Part shown: positions 1-8,391 of the stretch, piece by piece
Layout of the letters: the number at the start of each line of letters is the position of its first letter
How positions within the stretch are numbered: the stretch's first letter is position 1
Source: DASZHJ01 sp035581425
GTDB taxonomy: Bacteria > Pseudomonadota > Alphaproteobacteria > ATCC43930 > CGMCC-115725
Assembly: GCA_035581425.1 (NCBI GenBank)
Contig: DATJVP010000042.1
Span: 1-44,020, forward strand
Reading direction: 5' to 3'
DNA length: 44,020 nt
The notes under the pieces: generated by a model
What the model saw: the letters and a program-made list of their open reading frames with translations, nothing else
The model's database searches: none
What the model was told of the DNA's origin: nothing
Position numbers and translations under genes: made by a program

Positions 1-362
1 GTGAGCAGCAGGAGGCCTTCGGAGGTGAGGTCGAGGCGACCCACCGAGACGACCCGCGGCAACTCCGGCGGCAAGCGCTCGAAGACCGTCGGCCGGCCCT
101 TCTCGTCGCGGTGTGTCGTCACGAGCCCCGCTGGCTTGTGATAGCGCCAGAGCCGCGCGGGCTCGCGTTCCGGCAGCGGCTTTCCATCGACGCGGAGATC
201 GCTTTCCTCCGTCGCGACGACGGCGGGGCTTGTCAGCACCGCGCCGTCGAGGCTCACGCGGCCTTCTGCGATCCAGCGTTCGGCCTCGCGGCGAGAGCAA
301 AGCCCCGCGCGCGCCATCAGCTTGGCGACACGCTCGCCCTTCTGTGGGGCGACCTCGATCAA
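1..362 (-). CDS. S4-domain RNA pseudouridine synthase (RsuA/RluB family), 3'-truncated by window edge
   Basis: The fragment reads from a TTG at 362 to the window start, about 120 residues with no stop. Residues near 10-60 look like an S4 RNA-binding domain (the motif LMARAGLCSRREAERWI is typical of the family's N-terminus). Farther on comes the synthase start (RYHKPAGLVTT) and then VGRLDLTSEGLLLLT, which carries the catalytic Asp in the GRLD motif. Enzymes of this family convert a specific rRNA uridine to pseudouridine; whether this is an RluB, RluE, RluF or RsuA type cannot be told from the fragment. An ATG at 317 lies inside the S4 domain, so I prefer the upstream TTG. The gene begins four bases after the stop of the upstream hydrolase, so the two are probably co-transcribed. 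Confidence 0.9.
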   Translation of the reverse strand, partial: MIEVAPQKGERVAKLMARAGLCSRREAERWIAEGRVSLDGAVLTSPAVVATEESDLRVDGKPLPEREPARLWRYHKPAGLVTTHRDEKGRPTVFERLPPELPRVVSVGRLDLTSEGLLLL

Positions 363-366
363 GGGG

Positions 367-1080
367 TCAGCGCCGCGCTGCGGTGATGAAGGCGGCGAAG
401 AGGCGGTTATCGGCCTCGCTGATGCCGTACTCGGGATGCCACTGCACGCCGATGCAGAAGCGCCGGCGCGGATCCTCGATCCCCTCGATGACGCCGTCCG
501 GCGCCGTTGCATCGACGACGAGGCCAGGGCCGGGCGCCTTTACGGCCTGATGATGCGCGCTGTTCACGGGGATCTCGCCGGCGCCCGCGATCTCCCGAAG
601 ACGCGTGCCTTCGGTGAGGCGCACGGTGTGGCCGGGCTCGGTGCGGGGATTCTTCTGCTCGTGCGCAAGCGCGCCGGGAACCTCGTCCGGAATGTGCTGG
701 ATGAGGCTGCCGCCGAGGGCGACGTTGAGAAGCTGCTGCCCCCCGCAGATGCCGAGCACGGGCCGATCGGATTCGACTGCGAGCCGCGTGATCGCGAGCT
801 CGAACTCCGTGCGCTGCTCCTTGGTCGTGACCGTGGGATGACGCTCGCCCGCGCCGAAGAGGGTGGGGTCGACGTCGAACGCACCGCCGGTTACCACGAG
901 TCCGTCGATGAGTCGCAGATAAGCCTTCGCCTGCTCGGGCTCGTGGGGCAGCAGCACCGGGAGACCGCCCGCCCGCACGACGGCTGAGCAATAGTTCTGG
1001 CGGAGCGCGTACCATGGCAGCTTCGAATAGCCGCCGGGCGGTTCCGAATCGAGGGTGAGGCCGATGACGGGTTGTGCCAT
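367..1080 (-). CDS. Gamma-glutamyl-gamma-aminobutyrate hydrolase family protein (peptidase C26, PuuD-like)
   Basis: This is a 237-residue class I glutamine-amidotransferase-like hydrolase. The nucleophile elbow LGICGGQQLLN places the catalytic Cys at residue 112, and GVQWHPEYG near the C-terminus supplies the His-Glu pair. Length and layout match PuuD/C26 enzymes, which cleave gamma-glutamyl bonds, for example in gamma-glutamyl-GABA from putrescine breakdown. No other putrescine gene is nearby, so the substrate is open. The ATG at 1080 gives a natural N-terminus (MAQPVIGLTLDSE). It precedes the pseudouridine synthase gene by four bases and is divergent from tadA across a 67-base gap. Confidence 0.88.
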   Translation of the reverse strand: MAQPVIGLTLDSEPPGGYSKLPWYALRQNYCSAVVRAGGLPVLLPHEPEQAKAYLRLIDGLVVTGGAFDVDPTLFGAGERHPTVTTKEQRTEFELAITRLAVESDRPVLGICGGQQLLNVALGGSLIQHIPDEVPGALAHEQKNPRTEPGHTVRLTEGTRLREIAGAGEIPVNSAHHQAVKAPGPGLVVDATAPDGVIEGIEDPRRRFCIGVQWHPEYGISEADNRLFAAFITAARR

Positions 1081-1147
1081 GATCGATGCGTCCTTGCGGC
1101 GCGCACTCTAGGCTCAGCGCGGAATCGCCGCAACTCCGCAGGAATTC

Positions 1148-1615
1148 ATGACCCAAGCCGCTTCCCGCCGACCTTCCTTCATGGCGCTCGCGCTCGAGGA
1201 AGCCGAGCGCGCGGGCTTGCGGGAGGAAGTGCCGATCGGCGCCGTCGTAGTGGAGGCCGCGACCGGCACAATCCTTGCTGTGGCCGGCAACCGGACCGAG
1301 GAGCTCAAGGATCCGACGGCGCACGCGGAGATGCTGGCGCTGCGGGCGGCGGCACAGCACCTCGGCGTGCCGCGGCTTCCCGATTGCGATCTCTACGTGA
1401 CGCTCGAGCCCTGTCCGATGTGCGCCGCTGCGATCTCCTTCGCGCGCATCCGCCGGCTCTATTTCGGCGTCGCCGATCCCAAAGGCGGCGGCGTCGAGCA
1501 CGGCCCCCGCATCTTCGCGCAACCCACCTGCCATCATCGGCCCGAGGTCTACGGCGGCATCGACGAGGAGCGCGCGAGTGAGATTCTGAAGCGGTTTTTC
1601 AGAGAGCGACGTTGA
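1148..1615 (+). CDS. tadA: tRNA-specific adenosine deaminase TadA
   Basis: A 155-residue cytidine/deoxycytidylate-deaminase-fold protein. It deaminates the wobble adenosine (A34) of tRNA-Arg(ACG) to inosine in the cytoplasm. The zinc site is complete: HAE at residues 59-61 (zinc His plus proton-shuttling Glu) and PCPMC at 88-92 (two zinc Cys). Length is normal for bacterial TadA. It stands divergently to the C26 hydrolase and convergent to purD, with 40 bases between the two stop codons. In many alphaproteobacteria tadA is a neighbour of an RsuA/RluB-type pseudouridine synthase, which fits the arrangement here. Confidence 0.95.
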   Translation: MTQAASRRPSFMALALEEAERAGLREEVPIGAVVVEAATGTILAVAGNRTEELKDPTAHAEMLALRAAAQHLGVPRLPDCDLYVTLEPCPMCAAAISFARIRRLYFGVADPKGGGVEHGPRIFAQPTCHHRPEVYGGIDEERASEILKRFFRERR

Positions 1616-1655
1616 GTTCTATCTTGCCGCTCCCCCTTGCGGTCCGGATCCAAGC

Positions 1656-2933
1656 CTATTTCCTTCCAATCGCGCGCCAACCGATATCGCGGCGGCAGAA
1701 TCCTTCGGGCCAATCGATGCGGTCGATGGCGGCATAGGCGCGGTGCTGTGCCTCGGCCACGTCCTTGCCGAGCGCGACCACGTCGAGCACGCGGCCGCCG
1801 TCGGCGAGGAGCCGGTTGCCCTCACGCTTCGTGCCGGCGTGGAAGATCGTGACGGCGGGATCACCGGCAGCGGCGCGGTCGAGGCCGCGGATCTCCGTCC
1901 CCTTGCGGGGATCGCCGGGATAGCCTTCCGCCGCGAGCACGACGCAGACCGCGGCCTCGTCGTCCCAGCGCAAGTCGAAATCGTCGAGCACGCCATCGCG
2001 GACCGCCAGAAGTGCCGGGAGGATGTCGCTCTTGAGGCGCGGCATCAGCACTTGGCATTCGGGGTCGCCGAAGCGGACGTTGTATTCGATGAGTTTCGGC
2101 CCCGCCTTGGTCAGCATGAGCCCCGCGTAGAGCACGCCCTTGAAGGGGCGGCCTTCCTTGGCCATCGCCTTCACCGTGGGCTCGATGATCTCGCGGCGGA
2201 CTCGCGACTCGATCTCCGGCGTGATGCAGGGCGCCGGCGAATAGGCGCCCATGCCGCCGGTGTTGGGTCCGGTGTCGCCGTCGCCGACGCGCTTGTGATC
2301 CTGCGCAGACGCGAGCAGCAAACTGTGACGGCCGTCGACCAGGGCGAAGAGGCTCGCTTCCTCGCCCTCGAGAAACTCCTCGATCACGACCTCCGCGCCG
2401 GCCTTGCCGAAGCGATGTCCGACCAGCGCCTCCTCGATCGCAGAGAGCGCCTCCTCCACGGAGGCCGCGACGGTGACGCCCTTACCCGCGGCAAGCCCGT
2501 CCGCCTTGACGACGATGGGCGCGCCGCGCTTCCGCACATAGTCTTTTGCGGCTGCGGCGTCGGAGAAGCGGCGATAGGCGGCGGTCGGAATGTCGTATTT
2601 GGCGCAGAGGTCCTTGGTGAAGCCCTTGGAGCCTTCGAGCGCCGCGGCGGCCGCGCTGGGACCGAAGGCGGCGATTCCCTCCGCGTCGAGTCGGTCGACG
2701 AGTCCTGCCACCAAAGGCCCCTCCGGTCCCACCACCACGAAGTCGATCCGCTCCGTCTTGATGAGGGCGATAAGCCGGTCGAATTCCGTGCCGCCGATCG
2801 GCGCGCAGGTCGCGAACTCGGCGATCCCGGGATTGCCGGGCGCCGCATAGAGCCGGTCGCAGAGCGGCGAGGCCGCGATCGCCCAGCAGAGCGCGTGTTC
2901 CCGGCCGCCCGAACCGATCACCAATACCCGCAT
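1656..2933 (-). CDS. purD: Phosphoribosylamine-glycine ligase (GAR synthetase) PurD
   Basis: A 425-residue ATP-grasp ligase that joins glycine to 5-phosphoribosylamine, the second step of purine synthesis. The N-terminus MRVLVIGSGGREHAL is the family signature, followed by the phosphate-binding APGNPG segment, the ATP-grasp core (VVKADGLAAGKGV near residues 140-155) and the metal-binding stretch EYNVRFGDPECQ. Length equals that of other bacterial PurD proteins and all core motifs are present. It is divergent from xseA with only 54 bases between the start codons, an arrangement common in alphaproteobacteria. Confidence 0.97.
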   Translation of the reverse strand: MRVLVIGSGGREHALCWAIAASPLCDRLYAAPGNPGIAEFATCAPIGGTEFDRLIALIKTERIDFVVVGPEGPLVAGLVDRLDAEGIAAFGPSAAAAALEGSKGFTKDLCAKYDIPTAAYRRFSDAAAAKDYVRKRGAPIVVKADGLAAGKGVTVAASVEEALSAIEEALVGHRFGKAGAEVVIEEFLEGEEASLFALVDGRHSLLLASAQDHKRVGDGDTGPNTGGMGAYSPAPCITPEIESRVRREIIEPTVKAMAKEGRPFKGVLYAGLMLTKAGPKLIEYNVRFGDPECQVLMPRLKSDILPALLAVRDGVLDDFDLRWDDEAAVCVVLAAEGYPGDPRKGTEIRGLDRAAAGDPAVTIFHAGTKREGNRLLADGGRVLDVVALGKDVAEAQHRAYAAIDRIDWPEGFCRRDIGWRAIGRK

Positions 2934-2987
2934 CGACGACGCCCTCCCGGTTCTCGTCCCGCCTCCGGTCTTGTATCATAGCGGTCG

Positions 2988-4418
2988 ATGTCGCAATCCC
3001 CGCACGCAGACCAGCCGCGCCTCAACCTGCCGGAATACACCGTCAGCGAGCTCTCGGCTGCGGTCAAACGCAACCTCGAGCAAGGCTTCTCGTACGTGCG
3101 GGTGCGCGGCGAGGTCTCCGGCTTCAAGCGCGTCGCCTCCGGCCATTGCTATCTCTCGCTCAAGGATGCGGATGCCGTGCTCGACGCCGTGATCTGGCGC
3201 ACGCTCGCGCAGCGTATGAGCCTCAGACCCGAGGACGGCATGGAAGTGGTCTGCGCGGGCCGCATCACGACTTATCCGGGGCGCTCCAAGTACCAGCTCA
3301 TCGTCGAGAGCATGGAGCTCGCGGGGGTGGGCGCGCTCCTGAAGATGCTGGAGGAGCGGCGAAAACGACTCGCGGCCGAGGGCCTCTTCGACGAGTCCCG
3401 AAAGAAGAAGCTACCCTTTCTGCCGGAAGTGATCGGGGTCGTGACCTCGCCGACGGGCGCGGTGATCCGTGACATCCTGCATCGCCTGGAGGATCGTTTC
3501 CCGCGCCGCGTGCTGTTGTGGCCGGTGGCCGTGCAGGGCGAGGGCGCGGCAGAGCAGGTGGCGGCGGCAATCGAGGGCTTCAATCGCCTGAGCCCCGGCG
3601 GCGCGGTGCCGCGTCCCGATCTCCTGATCGTCGCGCGCGGCGGTGGGAGCCTCGAGGATCTCATGGCCTTCAACGAGGAGATCGTGGTGCGCGCGGCAGC
3701 GGCCTCTGCGATCCCGCTCATCTCCGCCGTGGGCCACGAGACCGACACCACGCTCATCGATTACGCGAGCGACCGCCGCGCGCCCACGCCGACGGCGGCG
3801 GCGGAGATGGCGGTGCCGGTGCGGCTCGATCTTCTCGGGGAGGTGAGCGAGCTCGGCGGGCGCACGGTGACGGCGCTGGTGCGGCTCCTCGACGAGCGGC
3901 GCCTGCGGATAGAGGGCTTGGCGCGCGGGCTTCCCGATCCGCGCTCGCTCCTGGAGACGGCCACGCAGCGCCTCGACGACCGCGCCGAGCGGCTCGTGAA
4001 TGGGCTCGGCCAATTCCTTCGCCTGAAGCAGCAGCGGCTCGCGGCCTCCGGCGACCGGCTCAGCGCCGATGCCATGCGCGGGATGATCGCGCAGGCGCGA
4101 AAGACGCTGGAGGCCTTGCCTGAGCGGCTCCGCGGCGGCATGCGCCGCGCGCTTGAGCGCGAGGGGGAGCGCCTCGGCGGTCTGATCGGGCGCCTCGAAA
4201 GCAACCGCCAGGCGCTGCAAAACGTGCTCGCCCGCGGCTACGCGCTCATCTGGGGTCCCGACGGCAAGCCGCTCGTATCCGCGACCGCGGTAACGCACGG
4301 CATGGCGCTCACGCTCGAATTCCATGACGGAAAAGTCGAAGCGATCGCCGACGGCGCGGTGCGCCGGAAACCGCGCGGCGGAAAACCCGACGACGGCAGC
4401 CAGGGAAGCTTGCTGTGA
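2988..4418 (+). CDS. xseA: Exodeoxyribonuclease VII large subunit XseA
   Basis: A 476-residue protein forming, with XseB, the exonuclease VII that degrades single-stranded DNA from both ends. Residues about 15-110 are the OB-fold DNA-binding region (VRVRGEVSGFK). The catalytic domain follows, with VVTSPTGAVIRDI, LIVARGGGSLEDL and ISAVGHETDTTLIDY, and then a long helical region to about residue 420. XseB is not in the window, as is common. The ATG at 2988 has no visible Shine-Dalgarno sequence; a TATCAT box at 2974-2979 sits so close that the transcript may be leaderless or nearly so. The stop overlaps the GTG of the next gene, so the two are likely translationally coupled. Confidence 0.96.
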   Translation: MSQSPHADQPRLNLPEYTVSELSAAVKRNLEQGFSYVRVRGEVSGFKRVASGHCYLSLKDADAVLDAVIWRTLAQRMSLRPEDGMEVVCAGRITTYPGRSKYQLIVESMELAGVGALLKMLEERRKRLAAEGLFDESRKKKLPFLPEVIGVVTSPTGAVIRDILHRLEDRFPRRVLLWPVAVQGEGAAEQVAAAIEGFNRLSPGGAVPRPDLLIVARGGGSLEDLMAFNEEIVVRAAAASAIPLISAVGHETDTTLIDYASDRRAPTPTAAAEMAVPVRLDLLGEVSELGGRTVTALVRLLDERRLRIEGLARGLPDPRSLLETATQRLDDRAERLVNGLGQFLRLKQQRLAASGDRLSADAMRGMIAQARKTLEALPERLRGGMRRALEREGERLGGLIGRLESNRQALQNVLARGYALIWGPDGKPLVSATAVTHGMALTLEFHDGKVEAIADGAVRRKPRGGKPDDGSQGSLL

Positions 4419-5236
4419 AGTGGGAGTGCCTCCTGCTCGCGGCGGCTTTGGCATGGACGCCCGCGGCGCAGGCGCAAGATGCGCTTTCGCTCAACGGCGG
4501 CATCGAGCAGGGCGGTCTCGTCCGGGGTGTCGTGCCGGCGGGCACCAAGATCGTGCTCGATGGAAAGCCAGTCCGAGTTGCCGGCGACGGGCATTTCGTC
4601 TTCGGTTTCGGCCGCGATGCGCCGGAGCTCGCGCACCTCGTTGCCACCTACCCCGACGGCAGCAAGACCGAGCGCGATCTCGCGGTCGCCAAGCGCAGCT
4701 ATGACGTCCAAAGCATCAAGGGTCTGCCCGAGGAGATGGTAACGCCGGACGAGAAGACCCTCGAGCGCATCAAGCGCGAGACCGCGCTCATTGGCGCCGC
4801 GCGCGCCAAGAGCGCCGACCTCCCGAACTTCGAAGAGCCGCTGATGTGGCCCGTCACTGGCACCATCACCGGCATCTACGGCAGCCAGCGCATCCTCAAC
4901 GGCTCGCCCCGCGCGCCGCATCTCGGCGTAGACGTCGCGGCGCCGTCGGGAACGCCGGTCAAGGCCGCGGCCGGAGGCACGGTAGTCCTCGCGGAGAGCG
5001 ATCTCTACTTCACCGGCGGCACCGTGATCATTGACCACGGCTATGGTCTCAACTCCGTTTACGTTCACCTGCAGAAGCTCACGGTGAAGGTCGGAGAGAG
5101 CGTGCGCCGGGGCGAGGAGATCGGCGAGCTCGGCATGACCGGTCGAGCGACCGGCCCCAATCTCCACTGGGGTCTCAACTGGTACGGCGTTGCTCTCGAC
5201 CCAGAGCGAGCTGCAGGACCGATGCCGAAGGAGTGA
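4415..5236 (+). CDS. M23/LytM-domain peptidoglycan peptidase-like protein with His-to-Asn change in the active site
   Basis: A 273-residue secreted protein: an N-terminal hydrophobic signal peptide (residues about 3-20, ending AAQAQD), a beta-rich middle domain, and a C-terminal LytM domain (about 155-265). First zinc motif HLGVD is intact, and YVHLQKL supplies the second-sphere His. The last motif, normally GPHLHW, reads GPNLHW, so the catalytic His is replaced by Asn249 while the zinc ligand His251 remains. LytM proteins cut peptidoglycan cross-bridges, or, when degenerate, activate amidases. The loss suggests weak or no hydrolase activity. The GTG start at 4415 overlaps the xseA stop. Confidence 0.9.
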   Translation: MKWECLLLAAALAWTPAAQAQDALSLNGGIEQGGLVRGVVPAGTKIVLDGKPVRVAGDGHFVFGFGRDAPELAHLVATYPDGSKTERDLAVAKRSYDVQSIKGLPEEMVTPDEKTLERIKRETALIGAARAKSADLPNFEEPLMWPVTGTITGIYGSQRILNGSPRAPHLGVDVAAPSGTPVKAAAGGTVVLAESDLYFTGGTVIIDHGYGLNSVYVHLQKLTVKVGESVRRGEEIGELGMTGRATGPNLHWGLNWYGVALDPERAAGPMPKE

Positions 5237-5239
5237 TGC

Positions 5240-6133
5240 TCAGTCCGACCAGCGCCGGTGCAGCCAGAACCATTGGTCGGGCTTCGCGCGGATCCAGCGC
5301 TCGAGGGCGGCGTTCACCTCGGTCATCAATGCCAGCGTGTCGCGCTCGGCGTTCCCCGTCCGCGCATAGGCGATCGGCGGGTCCGCGATCAGGCGAAAGC
5401 GCGTTTTCGGCAGGCGCTCGACGCGGACGGGCACGACGATGCAGTTGAACCGGAGCGCGAGGCGCGCGAGCGCCGGCGCCGTCATCGCGGGGCGGCCGAA
5501 GAACGGCACGGGAATCCCGTCGTTCATCTTCTGATCGACGAGGATGCAAAGCTGACTGCCGCGATTGAGGGCGGCGAGCAAGCGGCGCGAGGCCGCGGCG
5601 CCCTTCGGTATCATCTCGAGCTTGGGCATGCGGCGCCCACGATCGATGAGTCTCTCGATCCAGGGATTGTTGGGCGCGCGATAAACGCTGACGGTATCGA
5701 ACCCCGCCTGCGTGGAGCACTGTAGCCCGAGCTCCCAATTCCCGTAATGGGCGGAGAAGAAGATATAGCGCCGTCCGGGCTGACGCTCCGCCAGGATCTT
5801 CTCGAAGCCCAGCACCTCGACCCGCCCCTTGGATGCGAAGACATCGACGTTGTGGATATGCGGATACTCCGCGCCGACGCGGCCGAGATTGTCCCACATG
5901 CCGCGGATGATCCGCCGCCGCGCCTTCGTATCGAGCTCGGGCATCGCAAGACGCAAGTTGAGGTCGGCTCGCTTGGAGACGCCGAGCCGGGGCCCGACGT
6001 TGCGCGCGAGAAAGCCGCCCAATTCGGATGCCCATCGCATCGGAAGCATGCGGAAAAATCCGAATATTAGTGCCGCGCCAAGGCCCTCGACGAAATCGCG
6101 CAGCCGCCGGCCGATATTGCGCTGTTCAGCCAC
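5240..6133 (-). CDS. Lauroyl/myristoyl-type lipid A acyltransferase (LpxL/HtrB family)
   Basis: A 297-residue inner-membrane acyltransferase of the late lipid A pathway, adding a secondary acyl chain to the Kdo-lipid A precursor. A hydrophobic N-terminal anchor (about residues 15-45) precedes the HX4E catalytic motif HYGNWE at 129-134; GSQLCILVDQKMNDGIPVPF and an RVERLP segment are typical of the family. The start is GTG at 6133, overlapping the lpxK stop by eight bases, so it is translated from the same message. LpxL and LpxM cannot be separated by eye, and I give no gene symbol. It is the last gene of the lipid A operon. Confidence 0.92.
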   Translation of the reverse strand: MAEQRNIGRRLRDFVEGLGAALIFGFFRMLPMRWASELGGFLARNVGPRLGVSKRADLNLRLAMPELDTKARRRIIRGMWDNLGRVGAEYPHIHNVDVFASKGRVEVLGFEKILAERQPGRRYIFFSAHYGNWELGLQCSTQAGFDTVSVYRAPNNPWIERLIDRGRRMPKLEMIPKGAAASRRLLAALNRGSQLCILVDQKMNDGIPVPFFGRPAMTAPALARLALRFNCIVVPVRVERLPKTRFRLIADPPIAYARTGNAERDTLALMTEVNAALERWIRAKPDQWFWLHRRWSD

Positions 6134-7115
6134 GATGCGCCGCTCCCTCTGCGATCGGCGTCAGCAGAGCCATGAGCGCTGCTGGATCGGCCCATTCGAC
6201 CTCGATCGGAAGCGTGGCGACCCTCGCTCGGAACCTCTCGGGGACGCGGACGAAGTCCTTGTCTGTCGTGACGAGACGCGCCTCCAAAGCCGCGGCCTCG
6301 GTGGAGAGGTGTTCGAGCGTCGACTCGTCGTAGACGTGGTGATCGGGGAAGGCATGGCGCGCGATCAACCGGGCGCCTGAGTCCTCGAGAGTACGGAAGA
6401 ATTTCTCCGGCCTACCGATGCCCGCGAAGGCGACGACGCCGCGACCCCGGAATGATTCGGCGGACTTTATCGGGACGAGCCGGGCACGCAGCAGAGGGAT
6501 GCCGCGGACCAGCGCCGCGACGCGCGCGCGGTCCTCGCCAAGAAGCACCGCTGCGCTGGCGCGCGCGAGCCCGGCCGAGATGGGCTCGCGCAAGGGGCCG
6601 GCCGGGATGAGGCGACCGTTTCCGAAACCGTAGTCCCCGTCGATCACGAGCAAGCTGAGGTCCTGGACGAGGCTCGGATTCTGGAAGCCGTCGTCGAGGA
6701 GGAGTGTTCGCGCGCCCGCGGCGACGCCCGCGCGGGCGCCCGCGGCGCGATCGTGCGCGATCCAGGTGGGGGCGACAGCGGCAAGCAGGAGCGCCTCGTC
6801 GCCGACCTCGCGATGGCCGTGCCGATCGCGCTCGACCCTGACCGGACCCGCGAGCGCGCCGCCATAGCCGCGCGTGAGCACGTGCGGTTCCCGGCCCATG
6901 GCCGCGAGCCGCCGCGCGAGGTCGAGCACGACGGGCGTCTTGCCCGCGCCGCCCACTACGAGATTGCCGACACAGAGCACGGGAATCGGCGCGCGATAGG
7001 GAACCACCCGCGCGCGCAGCAATGCGCCTGCCGCGCCATAGGCCCAGCCGAGCGGCGTGAGGAGCGCGGGCAGCAAGCCGCCGCTTGCCCAGAAGTCAGG
7101 CGCTGAGCGCCGCAT
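6126..7115 (-). CDS. lpxK: Tetraacyldisaccharide 4'-kinase LpxK
   Basis: A 329-residue membrane-anchored kinase that phosphorylates the 4' position of the tetraacyldisaccharide to give lipid IVA. The N-terminal hydrophobic segment (about 10-35) is followed by the family's P-loop, VGNLVVGGAGKTPVV (GGAGKT at 55-60), and by the LLLDDGFQNPSL motif that all LpxK proteins share. The frame stays open farther upstream, but that sequence is arginine-rich shadow of waaA; the ATG at 7115 (MRRSAPDFWASGG) is the natural start and overlaps the waaA stop by about 20 bases. The order waaA-lpxK-lpxL is a standard alphaproteobacterial arrangement. Confidence 0.95.
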   Translation of the reverse strand: MRRSAPDFWASGGLLPALLTPLGWAYGAAGALLRARVVPYRAPIPVLCVGNLVVGGAGKTPVVLDLARRLAAMGREPHVLTRGYGGALAGPVRVERDRHGHREVGDEALLLAAVAPTWIAHDRAAGARAGVAAGARTLLLDDGFQNPSLVQDLSLLVIDGDYGFGNGRLIPAGPLREPISAGLARASAAVLLGEDRARVAALVRGIPLLRARLVPIKSAESFRGRGVVAFAGIGRPEKFFRTLEDSGARLIARHAFPDHHVYDESTLEHLSTEAAALEARLVTTDKDFVRVPERFRARVATLPIEVEWADPAALMALLTPIAEGAAHRG

Positions 7116-8391
7116 CGCTCTCGATCCGATCGAGCCAAGGCGAGATGTGCTCGACGACACGATCGAGCACGGCGCGGTCGCGGTTGGCGACGGCAAGCGC
7201 CGCGGCGGCGCGGCGCTTGCAAAGCTCCGGCTCCGCGAGGAGGCGACCGACGGCGGCTGCGAGCTCCGCCGCATCGCGTACTGTCTCGCTCGCCTCCGCG
7301 CGCGCCATTGCGTCCGCAACCCCCGCGGCATTCGCCATGTCGGGCCCGAGCAGGATCGCGCATTCCAGCGCCGCCGCCTCGAGCGGGTTGTGGCCACCGT
7401 TCCGACCGAGGGAGCCGCCGATGAAGGAGATCCGGCAAAGGCGATAGAAGGTGCCGAGCTCTCCCAGCGTGTCCGCGAGGTAGATGTCGCAGGCTCGACC
7501 GATCCGCTCCCTGAGGCTCCGCCGCGCCACGCGCAGGCCCTTTGCGACCAGCATTTCCACGATCTCCGTCCTGCGGGATGGGTGGCGGGGCGCGATCACC
7601 GTCAGGAGATCGGGAAAGGATCGCTTGAGGATCGAATGCGCCTCCGCGACCACGGTTTCCTCGCCTGCATGCGTGCTTGCCGCGAGCCAGTGCGGTCGGC
7701 CGCCGATCTCGCTATTGAGTCGATCGAGCGCGGGCTGATCGAGCGGCAGGGGCGCCGCCGCGCGCTTCAGGTCGCCGACGGTGAGTACGTTTCGGGCGCC
7801 GAGCGCCGAGAATTTCTGGGCCTGGAACTCGTCCTGTGCGAGGCAGAGGTCGAAGGCCGCCAGGATCGGGCGCGCGAGCGCCGGCACACGCTGCCATCGG
7901 CGGAAGGAGCCCTCGGACATGCGGGCGTTCAGGAGCACGAGCGGGATTCCACGGTGCTGCGTCTCGATGACGAGGTTTGGCCAGAGCTCGGATTCGATCC
8001 AGAGCGCGAGATCGGGCCGCCAGTGGTCGAGAAAGCGGCGCACATAGGCGGCGCGGTCGATCGGAACGTATTGGTGCCAGGCGAAGCCCGTCGGGAGCCG
8101 CGTCTCCAAGAGATGCGCCGAGGTGACCGTGCCCGTGGTGACGAGCATGTTGAAGGCAGGCCGCTCCGCGGCGATGCGATCGATGAGAGCGAGGCTCGAG
8201 ACGGCCTCGCCGATGCTCGCGGCATGTATCCAGATCAGAGGGCCCGGGCGGCGCGGTCGTTCGGAGCGGCCCGTGCGCTCGCCGATGCGCAGGGGGTCTT
8301 CTTTCCCGCGTGCGACCCGCCGCGTGAGGTAGAGGTCGATCGCCGGGCCCAGGAGCGTCATGAGGCCGCGATAGATAGGGACCAGGCTCAT
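7096..8391 (-). CDS. waaA: 3-deoxy-D-manno-octulosonic acid (Kdo) transferase WaaA
   Basis: A 431-residue glycosyltransferase that attaches Kdo to lipid A at the cytoplasmic face of the inner membrane. Family landmarks include an N-terminal membrane segment, WIHAASIGEAVSS (with the proposed catalytic Glu), LVTTGTVTSAHLL, YVPIDRAAYVRRFLDHWRP, ESELWPNL and the C-terminal donor-site stretch FIGGSLGRNGGHNPLEAAA. The ATG at 8391 overlaps the stop of the upstream acyltransferase as ATGA. The same frame is open much farther upstream to 10983, but that part is out-of-frame msbA and acyltransferase sequence. Confidence 0.96.
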   Translation of the reverse strand: MSLVPIYRGLMTLLGPAIDLYLTRRVARGKEDPLRIGERTGRSERPRRPGPLIWIHAASIGEAVSSLALIDRIAAERPAFNMLVTTGTVTSAHLLETRLPTGFAWHQYVPIDRAAYVRRFLDHWRPDLALWIESELWPNLVIETQHRGIPLVLLNARMSEGSFRRWQRVPALARPILAAFDLCLAQDEFQAQKFSALGARNVLTVGDLKRAAAPLPLDQPALDRLNSEIGGRPHWLAASTHAGEETVVAEAHSILKRSFPDLLTVIAPRHPSRRTEIVEMLVAKGLRVARRSLRERIGRACDIYLADTLGELGTFYRLCRISFIGGSLGRNGGHNPLEAAALECAILLGPDMANAAGVADAMARAEASETVRDAAELAAAVGRLLAEPELCKRRAAAALAVANRDRAVLDRVVEHISPWLDRIESDAALSA

